Part shown: piece by piece, positions 12,506 through 22,167 of the stretch
Layout of the letters: each line of letters opens with the position of its first letter
Numbering within the stretch: the stretch's first letter is position 1
Assembly: GCF_030269925.1 (NCBI RefSeq)
Contig: NC_085110.1
Location: forward strand, 7,998,001 to 8,062,000
DNA length: 64,000 nucleotides
From: Bombyx mori
Taxonomy: Eukaryota > Arthropoda > Insecta > Lepidoptera > Bombycidae
Direction of reading: 5' to 3'
Position numbers and translations under genes: made by a program
The notes under the pieces: generated by a model
Told to the model about the DNA's origin: nothing
Seen by the model: only the letters and a program-made list of their open reading frames with translations
The model's database searches: none

Positions 12506-13837
12506 ATAAAACACACACACACATCACAGTTTGATTATAATTTTCTCATGTAAAATATTATTTCAATGTCAAGGTACGTTAAAAGGTAAGTGAAGCGGTT
12601 ACTACTTTATTTACTAGATCAAGGCCAGTCATCAATCAAATTCTAGACAGTTATTTATGACACACTGAAACGTGGTTTTAATTTCAAGACTCGGAACTAG
12701 TAAATACTTTTGCATTTCTAGAATAATAACAAACCCCGTGATCCAGCTTATATTCATTTAAGTATGTTCATTCTTATAGATATATGACAAACATAATTAT
12801 TACTTTCCAAATATTTTACTGGAGGTTTCATTTAGGTATATTTTTAACATTTTTTTCAAAATATATTTGATTTTATTTAATTTATCTCTTGTTAATAAAT
12901 TGAGGGGAAATAAATGAAAATCCGATAGCATATTGTTTTCAAAGTAAGCTGTCTGACATACTCTTCGCTTAGATTTTTCACAACACATCCTATACTTACG
13001 TCGATTTGTTGTAAGTGATTTTCTCCATGGCACGTAAAGACACCGCGTCGTCTCGAAGAATATTCTGATTTATCAGAGAGATCTCGTACCGAACTCGGAT
13101 AATGTTTACACAAGCAAACGAGCGTGGTGTATGAATAGTTATTGATTTCGGGAATACTTCATCCGTGACCTAAGTATGAGTGGAGAATTTTAATCGTTTT
13201 ATTACTTGGGTTTTTTTAGTGCATAGATGGGTACAAGTTAACAGCTCACCCTCAGTTCACTGCTAAATGGTTACGGAGTCTTTAGACATCAGTGCAGGAA
13301 CAAATGAGGTGGTGATTGTAAATTGTAGACAATCGTTTATGTTAATTAATATGTATATCAAATGTCGCGTTAAATTAAATGGCGCTTAGTTAAATGGGCA
13401 GTTGGAAAAGATGTTTTGAATACTATAGTTTAAGTGGCCATATTTAACTTACAAACAAAAAATAAAGAGCTTCATGTTGTAAAGTAACATGACAATAAAT
13501 CTAAAAAGTAATTTAATTTAGTCCACGAATAGAACAGTCCTCGAAATCGCTAAACGTTGATATTTAAAATTACACAAATCTAAAAATGTTGTTATATCAT
13601 CGAGTTCCGTTTCCTGAAAATAAAATAGCAGGAATTCGAAATAGCATTTCGGTCCCAGGTGGAAGCCGCCAATTACAGGTGCATCAGGTTTTCCACGTTT
13701 CACCACATGTGACGTTTGGTTGATCTTTGTGGCCTCTCGTTTCCATCACGTCGGCTTTCATTGGAAAAATCTGCTCGATAAATTGAAGTCAGAAAATGTA
13801 ACAGTAATTTCGAATTCATTTGAGTATTTTTTTTTCG
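12506..13837. other. Intergenic DNA with a Bm1 relic
   Basis: An (AC)n tract lies at about 12511-12524. A strongly diverged minus-strand Bm1 3' end is visible at about 13208-13290. No exon or other element is recognised. Confidence 0.4.
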
Positions 13838-14078
13838 ATGCCTCCAATGAACACTAACTCAAAATTTTGAAATTTTCGTTTTTCACGCAAATCGCTTCAC
13901 TATTATTAAAAGTATTACAAATCATTATTGATGAGGTTCGAAGCAAGAGTAAATCAGTTACACAAAAAAAACTCATAAATAAATCTGCAATAATAAAGAT
14001 TTTATCAACTTTTTTCGTTTAAACGCTCCTCCTGTAAACCTACGAATTTGGAGTTAGCGTAGTGTTCATTGGAGGCAT
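13838..14078. mobile_element. MITE-like element with 19-bp terminal inverted repeats
   Basis: The sequence ATGCCTCCAATGAACACTA at 13838-13856 is repeated exactly as its reverse complement at 14060-14078, and the similarity continues weakly inwards (AACTC against GGAGTTAG). The 241-bp unit has no coding capacity, and its interior is AT-rich. The size and perfect inverted ends fit a non-autonomous DNA transposon. I see no clear target-site duplication and know no family with these ends. Confidence 0.6.
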
Positions 14079-14274
14079 TGTTTTTAAATATATCAAGCGA
14101 TGCTTTAAATTTAAAAAGTTTGAAAAAACGTCACACTTTTTTATTTATTTAAAAATAAAATTAAAATAAATAATTATTATTTTACAAATAAGATTCCGAA
14201 CTGATAATCACTATTATAATTAAGAGTAGTGCTTTTAGGTACCTCAAGCACTGGTCACCATTCTCGTCGAGCCT

Positions 14275-14500
14275 GTCGCTTTCGACGATGGATTCGGAGA
14301 GTAAACTAACTCATAGACTTAACCCACTAAATTTCCCTCCGGATCTTCTTAGTGGGTCGCGTCTCCGAGTCGGTGGTACATTCTGCGAAGCACTGCTCTT
14401 GCTAGAGCTTGTGCTTGCAACGCCCCCAGGTTAGAGCCCCTAGAACGTTAGGTTACGCTGATATAGCCTCTCAAAGCTACCAGCTTAGGTAGGAAAAAAT
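14275..14500 (+). mobile_element. LINE 3' end related to LINE A
   Basis: It contains the hairpin with stem CCCACTAA/TTAGTGGG at 14323-14356, the TTCTGCGAAGCACTGCTCTT segment and a tail GGTAGGAAAAAATAATAATA. It belongs to the same family as 6469-6700 and 58155-58345. It is 5'-truncated. Confidence 0.65.
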
Positions 14501-14638
14501 AATAATAATAGTTAAGAATGCAATTGACAACTACAATATACTTTATAATACTCTCCGGGCTTCTACAAAATTGCTGCATTTCTAGATATTTATCTATGAA
14601 TGATAATTCCTATGCCAAGCAATTTATATATTCCAATA

Positions 14639-14880
14639 ATGGTGGTAAGACCTCTTGTGATTACTGGTAGTAGGACATCTTATGTACCACCACCCTGCGT
14701 ATTTCTGCCGTGAAGCAGTAATGCGTTTCGGTTTGAAGTGTGGGGCAGTCTTTGTAACTATACTTTAGAACTTATATCTCAAGGTGGGTGACGCACTTGC
14801 GTTGTAGATGTCTATGGCCTCCAGTAACCACTTAACATCAGGTGAGCTGTGAGCTCGCCCACCCATCATGGCAATAAATA
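14639..14880 (+). mobile_element. Bm1 SINE with duplicated 5' segment
   Basis: Bm1 body to GCAATAAATA. Near its start the GGTGGTARGACC block occurs twice (14641 and 14665) with the normal CGCACGGGTAGG segment missing. The remaining body is ordinary. Confidence 0.85.
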
Positions 14881-15330
14881 TATATAATTGTTTTTTATAT
14901 GTTGTATGTATGGATGTGTTTCCAATATAGGAAAATAAATTTAAAAAAACGCTTAAAAACGCACATTATCTAAATTCAAACAAGTAACATTTATTACGAT
15001 GAATAAATAATGCTCAACGAGTTATGTGTAATTCGCTAAATTTAATGAATACACAATTTCCGAGAAGATTAATTTAATTATGATTATTTACATTTTGTTT
15101 TGGTACACCTGACGCCAGCTCAAACCGCATCGTACACAAAGAGCGAATATTCATTGAGTTAAATTTAATCATGGTCTTTTATCGTTCCACATTAACAAAG
15201 CAGACATTTTCCTCTTAAAACAAGTACTTTCAACACTCTTAATCAAAATACCTTCTTCGACTAGATTGACACCAGACCCTTGAAAATAACCGATGCCATC
15301 AATGATTTAAAAGTAACATTAATTTGCGTT
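14881..15330. other. Intergenic AT-rich DNA
   Basis: Nothing recognised before the RTE insertion. Confidence 0.4.
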
Positions 15331-15725
15331 TGTTTACATATTGCAGATGAAAGGCGATTGCATACAGCAGAGATGCGAATCTTGCGATGGATGTGTGGAG
15401 TAACGAGAATGGATAGAATACGGAATGAATATGTTCTGAAAGTGGCACCTGTGACAGAAAAGCTGAGGAGTGCCCGTTTGAGATGGTATGGACGTGTGAT
15501 GATACGAAGTGAAAATGAGGTTGGTAAGAGAGTGTTAACTATAAATGTGGAAGGATATAGAGGAAGAGGTAGACCTAAGAAGAAATGGATGGATTGTGTG
15601 AAAGACGATATGGGTAAGAGGGGGGGGGTGAGCGAAGAAATGGAAGAAGAAAACATGTTGCGCCGACCCCAGGTGAATGGGAGAAGGGCAGGATAATGAT
15701 GATGATGATGATGTTTACATATTGC
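15331..15725 (+). mobile_element. RTE-type LINE, 5'-truncated, with 14-bp target-site duplication
   Basis: The insert 15345-15711 encodes the C-terminal end of an RTE-clade reverse transcriptase. The frame is open from 15280 to 15693, with the RILRWMCGVTRMDRIRNEYV block, then RLRWYGRV and GYRGRGRPKKKWMD, and it is followed by the (ATG)n 3' tail typical of RTE elements. The perfect repeat TGTTTACATATTGC flanks it at 15331-15344 and 15712-15725, marking a single truncated insertion. The endonuclease and RT core are absent. Confidence 0.85.
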
Positions 15726-16425
15726 GAAAAGAGGTTAACGAACCCACTCTTCACCTGATGTTAGGTGGCTACTGGAGTCCATAGACATCATAACGGAAAT
15801 GTTGTTATCTTGAGACATAAAGTGGAAATCTCAACTGTCTTGTATAACAGCTGTCTCACTGTCTAAACCGGAACGAATGACCGCCTTGCGACAGTAATTA
15901 CAATATCCAATGACTGCCAGTTAAGCCGCCCCTCAGAGCCGCCGCCCGTCAGAGATCGCAGTACGCTTTTAAAAATACTCAGAGAAAAGTCAGACTCCAG
16001 TTCATTCTTAAATCGTTTTTTACAAGAAACATACAAAACGCACAGATTGCGTTGGTTATCGTAAACATGGTGCAAGGCAATCGAGGTATACGGAACGTAT
16101 ATAGTCTACGAACTTAATATAATAGTATAATCTTAATACAAGCTGAAAACAATTTTTGTTTGACATTCTAAGCGTAATCAATTTAATCGTTTCAATAAGT
16201 TATTATTTTGAGTGCCCGCATTGAAAAGCAAAGGTATCGATGACACGATGAGCCTCGAACGTCAATTAATTGTCATTTATTTATCTATGTTATCTGATGT
16301 GTGAGAATAGTAGTGAAATATAACATTTACTTCTCTTCCAATGTTTAAATATTATACCACTCAAGAAAGAGACTGTATCTTCTCTACATTTGTCGTTTCT
16401 GTATATTCATCTTTCGTGAAGTAGC
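15726..16425. other. Intergenic DNA with a Bm1 relic
   Basis: A diverged minus-strand Bm1 3' piece lies at about 15735-15810 (CACCTGATGTTAGGTGG and onwards). The rest is unassigned up to the LINE A insertion site. Confidence 0.4.
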
Positions 16426-16540
16426 AATGTAACCCCATTCCGATAGAGGCACCCGTCACGTGCGGATGTGCTCATCGACCACTCGATCGTCCGGCCTTTG
16501 TTCGCCCGGCTTTTGTTAGTCCGGCCATTGTTCGCGCGCC

Positions 16541-16690
16541 CTGTGTTCGTGGTACATCTGCCGACCAAGTGTTTTTCCTGGAAGTTTTTATTTGTTTTGT
16601 TTCCTTTTGTTATTTCTGTGTTCGTGGTACATCTGCCGACAAAGTGTTCCTGGAAGTGTTTATTTGTTTTGATTCTTTTTGTTATTTCTA
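16541..16690 (+). repeat. Two-unit tandem repeat in the LINE A 5' UTR
   Basis: Two units of about 75 bp start at 16541 and 16616. Each runs from TTCGTGGTACATCTGCCGAC to the T-rich segment ending TTGTTATTTCT. The same pair occurs in copy 2 at about 25870-26013. Repeated 5' units of this sort are often promoter elements in non-LTR retrotransposons; that role is inferred. Confidence 0.75.
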
Positions 16691-16830
16691 TTTTGTTGTG
16701 TTCTCTTTAGTAATAGCGCTGCATCGCCACCTGCGTTCAATAGAACCGCTCAGGTCCGAGAAGTTGGGGCCTCGCCGCAAGGCGAGTATTTTTAAGACCC
16801 GGGGCCGCCCCACCTGGGCACTCAGCGATC

Positions 16831-18453
16831 ATGGACGCTGTATTTGCGGAGTTCCTCCGACTTCGCTACCCACAGCTCGCCTCAGAGTTTCTGATTTTCA
16901 AGGCTAATCACACCGCGAGCCCTATCGTGGACTCCGCCGAGCTCGCTGCTCCTGCGTCGCCTGTACCTGCGTGCAAAGCTTCTGCATCGAGCACCGCAGC
17001 CTCCGTCGTGCCTGCCGTTCCCGCGTCGCCTATACTGGCGAGTAAAACTGCTGCGTCGTCCGCCGTGGCCACCGTTCCAGCAGCGCGATCATCCGCAGCC
17101 TCCGTCGTGCCCTCCAAAACACCTGCTCGTAGGTCACCTGCGTCCGCCTCCTCGTCCTCCGACTCTGACTCGGAGATGGAGGTCGACCTCGCCCCCGCCT
17201 CATCGACGGATGGATTCACCCTGGTACAAAAGGGTAAGAAGCGTGCCGCGGAGTCTCGAGCTCCCGCGGCCGCTAAAATTAGCAAAGCCGCGAACGCGTC
17301 GCGCCCCCGCCCTCAGACTCCCGTTGCGCCTCCTGCCCGTGCCACTCCGTCGCCGCGTCCGGGGGCACAAAATAAAACCCAGACCCCTCCCCCGGTAATC
17401 CTTCAAGAGAAGGCAGCTTGGGATCGAGTTTCCCTGGCCCTTAAGGCCAAAAATATCAATTTCACGAATGCCCGTAACCTCGCGAACGGCATTCAAATTA
17501 AGGTTCGAACACCCGACGACCATAGGGCCCTCTCTTCTTACCTCCGTAAGGAGCGTATAAGTTTCCACACGTATACGCTCCAGGAGGAGCGCGAACTCCG
17601 TGCTGTCATACGTGGCATCCCAAAAGAGTTGGATGCCGAGCTCGTCAAGGCCGACCTTCTCGAACAAGGCCTACCGGTTAACTCCGTACACCGCATGCAC
17701 ACAGGCCGCGGTAGGGAGCCATATAACATGGTTCTCGTCGCCCTCCAGCCTACCCCCGAGGGTAAGGAAATATTCAACATCCGAACGGTCTGTAGCCTTT
17801 CCGGAATCGCCGTCGAAACCCCACACAAGAAAGGCACACCTAGCCAGTGCCATAACTGCCAATTATACGGGCATTCTTCCCGTAACTGTCACGCGCGCCC
17901 CCGATGCGTCAAGTGTTTAGGCGATCACGCCACGGCCCTATGCACTCGCGATCAAAAAACCGCGACGGAACCGCCTAGCTGCGTCCTGTGTCGCACACAG
18001 GGTCACCCCGCAAATTACCGCGGATGTCCCCGAGCACCGAAAATAAATCGCCGCGTCGCCCGCCAAAACCGCCTCCGAGCTTCCGGCCCAGACATCAAAG
18101 CCTCGGCACCCTCTGTGTCGCAGGCTAAGCCAGCGTTCGTTCCGGCGCCGGTGCCCAGTGTCTCGGCCTGGGCGAAACCGCTGCCGTTCACGAACACGGC
18201 TACAACTCCCTCCTCCGCGATTCGTTCCGCCCCCGCGACTCGTCCCTCTCCCGCGACTTGCCCTCCGACCGCGTCCGACAATCTCGCTTTAGCGATCGAC
18301 TTCTTTCAGTCGATCAACTTTGAGCGCGTTAACGCTTTGGGCGACGCCATTCGCGCTGCCTCCACTGCACAACACTTTATCGCCGTTGTGCAAGAATACG
18401 CCGACGTATACGCGTCATTAAATACGTACGTCCTCCCCTCACTCCGCCGGTAA
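16831..18453 (+). CDS. LINE A copy 1 ORF1: gag-like RNA-binding protein
   Basis: 540 residues. The first 200 are Ala/Pro/Ser-rich and low-complexity, with an acidic SSSSDSDSEMEVD run. A globular region at about 185-335 matches the domain that precedes the zinc knuckles in jockey-type gag proteins. Three CCHC-like knuckles follow at about 340-400 (CHNCQLYGHSSRNC, CVKCLGDHATALC, CVLCRTQGHPANYRGC), and then a Pro/Ala-rich tail. Family knowledge says such proteins coat the element RNA and carry it to the nucleus. The start ATG at 16831 is the first in this frame after the 5' UTR and opens MDAVFAEFLRLRYPQ. The stop is 3 bases before the ORF2 ATG. Several long antisense and shifted frames overlap it; they reflect its GC-rich codons and are not genes. 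Confidence 0.9.
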   Translation: MDAVFAEFLRLRYPQLASEFLIFKANHTASPIVDSAELAAPASPVPACKASASSTAASVVPAVPASPILASKTAASSAVATVPAARSSAASVVPSKTPARRSPASASSSSDSDSEMEVDLAPASSTDGFTLVQKGKKRAAESRAPAAAKISKAANASRPRPQTPVAPPARATPSPRPGAQNKTQTPPPVILQEKAAWDRVSLALKAKNINFTNARNLANGIQIKVRTPDDHRALSSYLRKERISFHTYTLQEERELRAVIRGIPKELDAELVKADLLEQGLPVNSVHRMHTGRGREPYNMVLVALQPTPEGKEIFNIRTVCSLSGIAVETPHKKGTPSQCHNCQLYGHSSRNCHARPRCVKCLGDHATALCTRDQKTATEPPSCVLCRTQGHPANYRGCPRAPKINRRVARQNRLRASGPDIKASAPSVSQAKPAFVPAPVPSVSAWAKPLPFTNTATTPSSAIRSAPATRPSPATCPPTASDNLALAIDFFQSINFERVNALGDAIRAASTAQHFIAVVQEYADVYASLNTYVLPSLRR

Positions 18454-18456
18454 TCA

Positions 18457-21339
18457 ATGGCGTACATAAGTAGAATAAAGCCCCTATCCGTAACGATAGG
18501 ATTTTTTAACGCTTACGGTCTCGCAAATCAACGTGATCAGGTTTGTGATTTTTTGCGTGACCATCAAATTGACATCTTTTTGGTGCAGGAGACCCTGCTT
18601 AAGCCCGCGCGCCGCGACCCTAAAATCGCGAACTATAACATGGTTAGGAACGACAGGCTCACTGCACGTGGTGGTGGTACCGTCATTTACTATAGACGAG
18701 CCTTGCACTGCGTCCCACTCGACCCCCCCGCGCTTTCTAACATCGAAGCATCAGTATGCCGAATCTCACTGACGGGACACGCGCCGATCGTTATCGCGTC
18801 CGTTTATCTTCCACCGGATAAGATCGTTCTAAGCAGTGATATCGAGGCGCTGCTCGGCATGGGGAGCTCTGTCATTCTGGCGGGCGACCTAAATTGTAAA
18901 CACGTCAGGTGGAACTCACACACCACAACCCCGAATGGCAGGCGGCTTGACGCGTTAGTCGATGATCTCGCCTTCGATATCGTCGCTCCGCTAACCCCGA
19001 CTCACTACCCGCTAAATATCGCGCATCGCCCGGATATACTCGACATAGCGTTATTAAAAAACGTAACTCTGCGCTTACACTCGATCGAAGTATTTTCAGA
19101 GTTAGATTCAGACCACCGTCCCGTCGTTATGAAGCTCGGTCGCGCTCCCGATTCCGTTCCCGTCACGAGGACTGTGGTGGATTGGCACACGCTGGGCATC
19201 AGCCTGGCTGAATCTGATCCACCATCGCTCCCGTTTAGCCCGGACTCTACCCCGTCTCCTCAGGATACCGCTGAAGCCATAGACATCGTAACGTCACACA
19301 TCACCTCGACATTAGATAGGTCATCGAAGCAAGTTGTAGCGGAGGACTTCCTTCACCGCTTCAAATTGCCCGACGATATTAGGGAACTCCTTAGAGCTAA
19401 GAACGCCTCGATCCGCGCCTACGATAGGTATCCTACCGTGGATAATCGTATTCGAATGCGTGCCCTACAACGCGACGTAAAGTCTCGCATCGCCGAAGTC
19501 CGAGATGCTAGATGGTCTGATTTCTTAGAAAGACTCGCGCCCTCCCAAAGGTCTTACTACCGCTTAGCTCGTACTCTCAAATCGGATACGGCAGTAACTA
19601 TGCCCCCCCTCGTAGGCCCCTCAGGCCGACTCGCGGCGTTAGATGATGATGAAAAAGCAGAGCTGCTGGCCGATACATTGCAAACCCAGTGCACGCCCAG
19701 CACTCAATCCGTGGACCCTGTTCATATAGAATTAGTAGACAGTGAGGTAGAACGCAGAGCCTCCTTGCCACCCTCGAATGCGTTACCGCCCGTCACCCCG
19801 ATGGAAGTTAAAGACTTGATCAAAGACCTACGTCCTCGCAAGGCTCCCGGTTCCGACGGTATATCCAACCGCGTTATTAAACTTCTACCCGTCCAACTCA
19901 TCGTGATGTTGGCATCTATTTTCAATGCCGCTATGGCGAACTGTATCTTTCCCGCGGTGTGGAAAGAAGCGGACGTTATCGGCATACATAAACCCGGTAA
20001 ACCAAAAAATCATCCGACGAGCTACCGCCCGATTAGCCTCCTCATGTCTCTAGGCAAACTGTATGAGCGTCTGCTCTACAAACGCCTCAGAGACTTCGTC
20101 TCATCCAAGGGCATTCTCATCGATGAACAATTCGGATTCTGTACAAATCACTCATGCGTTCAACAGGTGCACCGCCTCACGGAACACATTCTTGTGGGGC
20201 TTAATCGACCAAAACCGTTATACACGGGAGCTCTCTTCTTCGACGTCGCAAAAGCGTTTGACAAAGTCTGGCACAATGGTTTGATTTTCAAACTATTCAA
20301 CATGGGCGTGCCGGATAGTCTCGTGCTCATCATACGGGACTTCTTGTCGAACCGCTCTTTTCGATATCGAGTCGAGGGAACCCGCTCCTCCCCACGACCT
20401 CTCACAGCTGGAGTCCCGCAAGGCTCTGTTCTTTCACCCCTCCTATTTAGCTTCTTCGTTAACGATATTCCCCGGTCGCCGCCGACCCATTTAGCTTTAT
20501 TCGCCGACGACACGACTGTTTACTATTCCAGTAGAAACAAGTCCCTAATCGCGAAGAAGCTTCAGAGCGCAGCCCTAGCCCTAGGACAGTGGTTCCGAAA
20601 ATGGCGCATAGACATCAACCCAGCGAAAAGTACTGCGGTGCTATTTCAGAGGGGAAGCTCCACACGGATTTCCTCCCGTATTAGGAGGAGGAATCTCACA
20701 CCCCCGATTACTCTCTTTAGTCAATCCATACCCTGGGCTAGGAAGGTCAAGTACCTGGGCGTTACCCTGGATGCATCGATGACATTCCGCCCGCATATAA
20801 AATCAGTCCGTGACCGTGCCGCGTTTATTCTCGGTAGACTCTACCCCATGATCTGTAAGCGGAGTAAAATGTCCCTTCGGAACAAGGTGACACTTTACAA
20901 AACTTGCATAAGGCCCGTCATGACTTACGCGAGTGTGGTGTTCGCTCACGCGGCCCGCACACACATAGACACCCTCCAATCTCTACAATCCCGCTTTTGC
21001 AGGTTAGCTGTCGGGGCTCCGTGGTTCGTGAGGAACGTTGACCTACACGACGACCTGGGCCTCGAATCAATTCGGAAATACATGAAGTCAGCGTCGGAAC
21101 GATACTTCGATAAGGCTATGCGTCATGATAATCGCCTTATCGTTGCCGCCGCTGACTACTCCCCGAATCCTGATCATGCAGGAGCCAGTCACCGTCGACG
21201 CCCTAGACACGTCCTTACGGATCCATCAGATCCAATAACCTTTGCATTAGACGCCTTCAGCTCTAATACTAGGAGCAGGCTTAGGGACCCCGGTAACCGT
21301 ATTCGTCGAACTCGACAAAGAGGTCGACGTGCAACCTGA
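18457..21339 (+). CDS. LINE A copy 1 ORF2: AP endonuclease and reverse transcriptase
   Basis: 960 residues. Residues 1-230 are an apurinic-type endonuclease with the FNAYGL start, VQET, LAGDLNCKH and DSDHRPVV motifs, which nick target DNA. Residues about 450-740 are the reverse transcriptase: KAPGSDGI, SYRPISLLMSLGKLYERLL, FFDVAKAFDKVW, AGVPQGSVLSPLLF and the catalytic FADD box (Asp684, Asp685). A C-terminal part to 960 follows without an RNase H motif that I can see. One suspicious residue is in the QFGF motif: residue 562 is Cys (TGT, 20140-20142), where copy 2 and the family have Arg. Otherwise the frame is complete. Translation probably depends on ORF1, as the ATG lies 3 bases past its stop. 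Confidence 0.92.
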   Translation: MAYISRIKPLSVTIGFFNAYGLANQRDQVCDFLRDHQIDIFLVQETLLKPARRDPKIANYNMVRNDRLTARGGGTVIYYRRALHCVPLDPPALSNIEASVCRISLTGHAPIVIASVYLPPDKIVLSSDIEALLGMGSSVILAGDLNCKHVRWNSHTTTPNGRRLDALVDDLAFDIVAPLTPTHYPLNIAHRPDILDIALLKNVTLRLHSIEVFSELDSDHRPVVMKLGRAPDSVPVTRTVVDWHTLGISLAESDPPSLPFSPDSTPSPQDTAEAIDIVTSHITSTLDRSSKQVVAEDFLHRFKLPDDIRELLRAKNASIRAYDRYPTVDNRIRMRALQRDVKSRIAEVRDARWSDFLERLAPSQRSYYRLARTLKSDTAVTMPPLVGPSGRLAALDDDEKAELLADTLQTQCTPSTQSVDPVHIELVDSEVERRASLPPSNALPPVTPMEVKDLIKDLRPRKAPGSDGISNRVIKLLPVQLIVMLASIFNAAMANCIFPAVWKEADVIGIHKPGKPKNHPTSYRPISLLMSLGKLYERLLYKRLRDFVSSKGILIDEQFGFCTNHSCVQQVHRLTEHILVGLNRPKPLYTGALFFDVAKAFDKVWHNGLIFKLFNMGVPDSLVLIIRDFLSNRSFRYRVEGTRSSPRPLTAGVPQGSVLSPLLFSFFVNDIPRSPPTHLALFADDTTVYYSSRNKSLIAKKLQSAALALGQWFRKWRIDINPAKSTAVLFQRGSSTRISSRIRRRNLTPPITLFSQSIPWARKVKYLGVTLDASMTFRPHIKSVRDRAAFILGRLYPMICKRSKMSLRNKVTLYKTCIRPVMTYASVVFAHAARTHIDTLQSLQSRFCRLAVGAPWFVRNVDLHDDLGLESIRKYMKSASERYFDKAMRHDNRLIVAAADYSPNPDHAGASHRRRPRHVLTDPSDPITFALDAFSSNTRSRLRDPGNRIRRTRQRGRRAT

Positions 21340-21351
21340 CCCATGCATCAG

Positions 21352-21385
21352 CCCGCTGAGTTTCTCGCCGGATCTTCTCAGCGGG
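21352..21385 (+). ncRNA. 3' UTR hairpin of LINE A copy 1
   Basis: CCCGCTGAG at 21352-21360 pairs perfectly with CTCAGCGGG at 21377-21385 around the loop TTTCTCGCCGGATCTT. The same loop recurs in copy 2 (30670-30703) and, with compensating stem changes, at 6615-6648 and 14323-14356. It lies just after the ORF2 stop and is probably an RNA structure recognised by the element's own reverse transcriptase; the role is inferred. Confidence 0.7.
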
Positions 21386-21609
21386 TCGCGATTCCGATCC
21401 GGTAGTAGATTCATTCGCGAAACAATTGCTCTTGAGTTGTTAGGTCTCCTTCGGAGGCGCTCGGGCAGTTGTTAGCAAATCCAGCCCCTCTTGGCTGAGC
21501 CTTTGCTCGCCCACCTGTCCTGGTGAAACTGGAAAGGCCTTCGGGCCACCAGTAAACTTTCAATCATAAAAAAAAAAAATAAAAAAAAAAAAAAAAAAAA
21601 ATGTAACCC

Positions 21610-22167
21610 AATGTATAAACTTATTCACAGTTTATAATTTTTTGTATCATATAACAGTTCTAGATTTTAATTTCAGCTTCCACTGAAACGTAGCCTTTAA
21701 TTGCCTAATAAGCTTTAATTGTAAGTTTAATTAGAACTGGAATATTATTAAAAATTTGACATAAAATCCGCATTTTTCTGTGTTTATATTTCCGAATATC
21801 ACATTAAAGTGACAGATTTTGAATAAAACTATCTCTCTTATTTTCCCTTCCGTTTTATTTGTTAGATTTACAATCACAATATAATCCTTAATCTTGTTAT
21901 TCGATCATAAATCCTCGAGTAAAAATCAGAATGTGTGCTTCCTATTCAAGAAAACTGTTGTATGTTTTTTGTCTGATTTTATTTGTATGGTACAATCTTA
22001 TATTGATTTTTGATATTTAGTAATATAATAGATATTAATAGAATTCTATAAATCACAATTCCATACGAAATATTTCATTGCTGCTTTTCAGGAAGAAAAA
22101 AAAAAAAAATTACTGCACGCGAAGTCACTTTAAAAAAAAAAGTTTTTTATATAATTGATTGCCTAGA
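21610..22167. other. Intergenic AT-rich DNA
   Basis: Nothing recognised between the copy 1 insertion and an older LINE A fragment. Confidence 0.4.

Larger units (their letters stand above)
16426..21609 (+). mobile_element. LINE A copy 1, full-length jockey-like non-LTR retrotransposon
   Basis: The element spans 16436-21599 between target-site duplications AATGTAACCC at 16426-16435 and 21600-21609. Order: a 5' UTR beginning CATTCCGATAGAGG with a two-unit tandem repeat, ORF1 (gag-like, 540 codons), a 3-base gap, ORF2 (endonuclease plus reverse transcriptase, 960 codons), a 3' UTR with a hairpin, and an A-rich tail. The 5' end matches copy 2 (25776) to the base, which shows that this is the true start. 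It is GC- and CpG-rich compared with its AT-rich surroundings. Both ORFs are open, so it is recent. The clade call (jockey) rests on the ORF1 pre-zinc-finger plus CCHC layout and the RT motifs. Confidence 0.9.

Noticed and set aside
15261..15656. 131-codon antisense frame across the RTE fragment
   Set aside because: It lies opposite the clear RTE C-terminal coding sequence and reads as its shadow.
16541..16690. CRISPR-like or satellite array
   Set aside because: Only two units of about 75 bp without spacers, inside a retrotransposon 5' UTR.
17200..17837. Long antisense and shifted frames inside LINE A ORF1 (also 26234-27255)
   Set aside because: They overlap the true ORF1, occur in both copies only because of GC-rich codon use, and show no family motifs.
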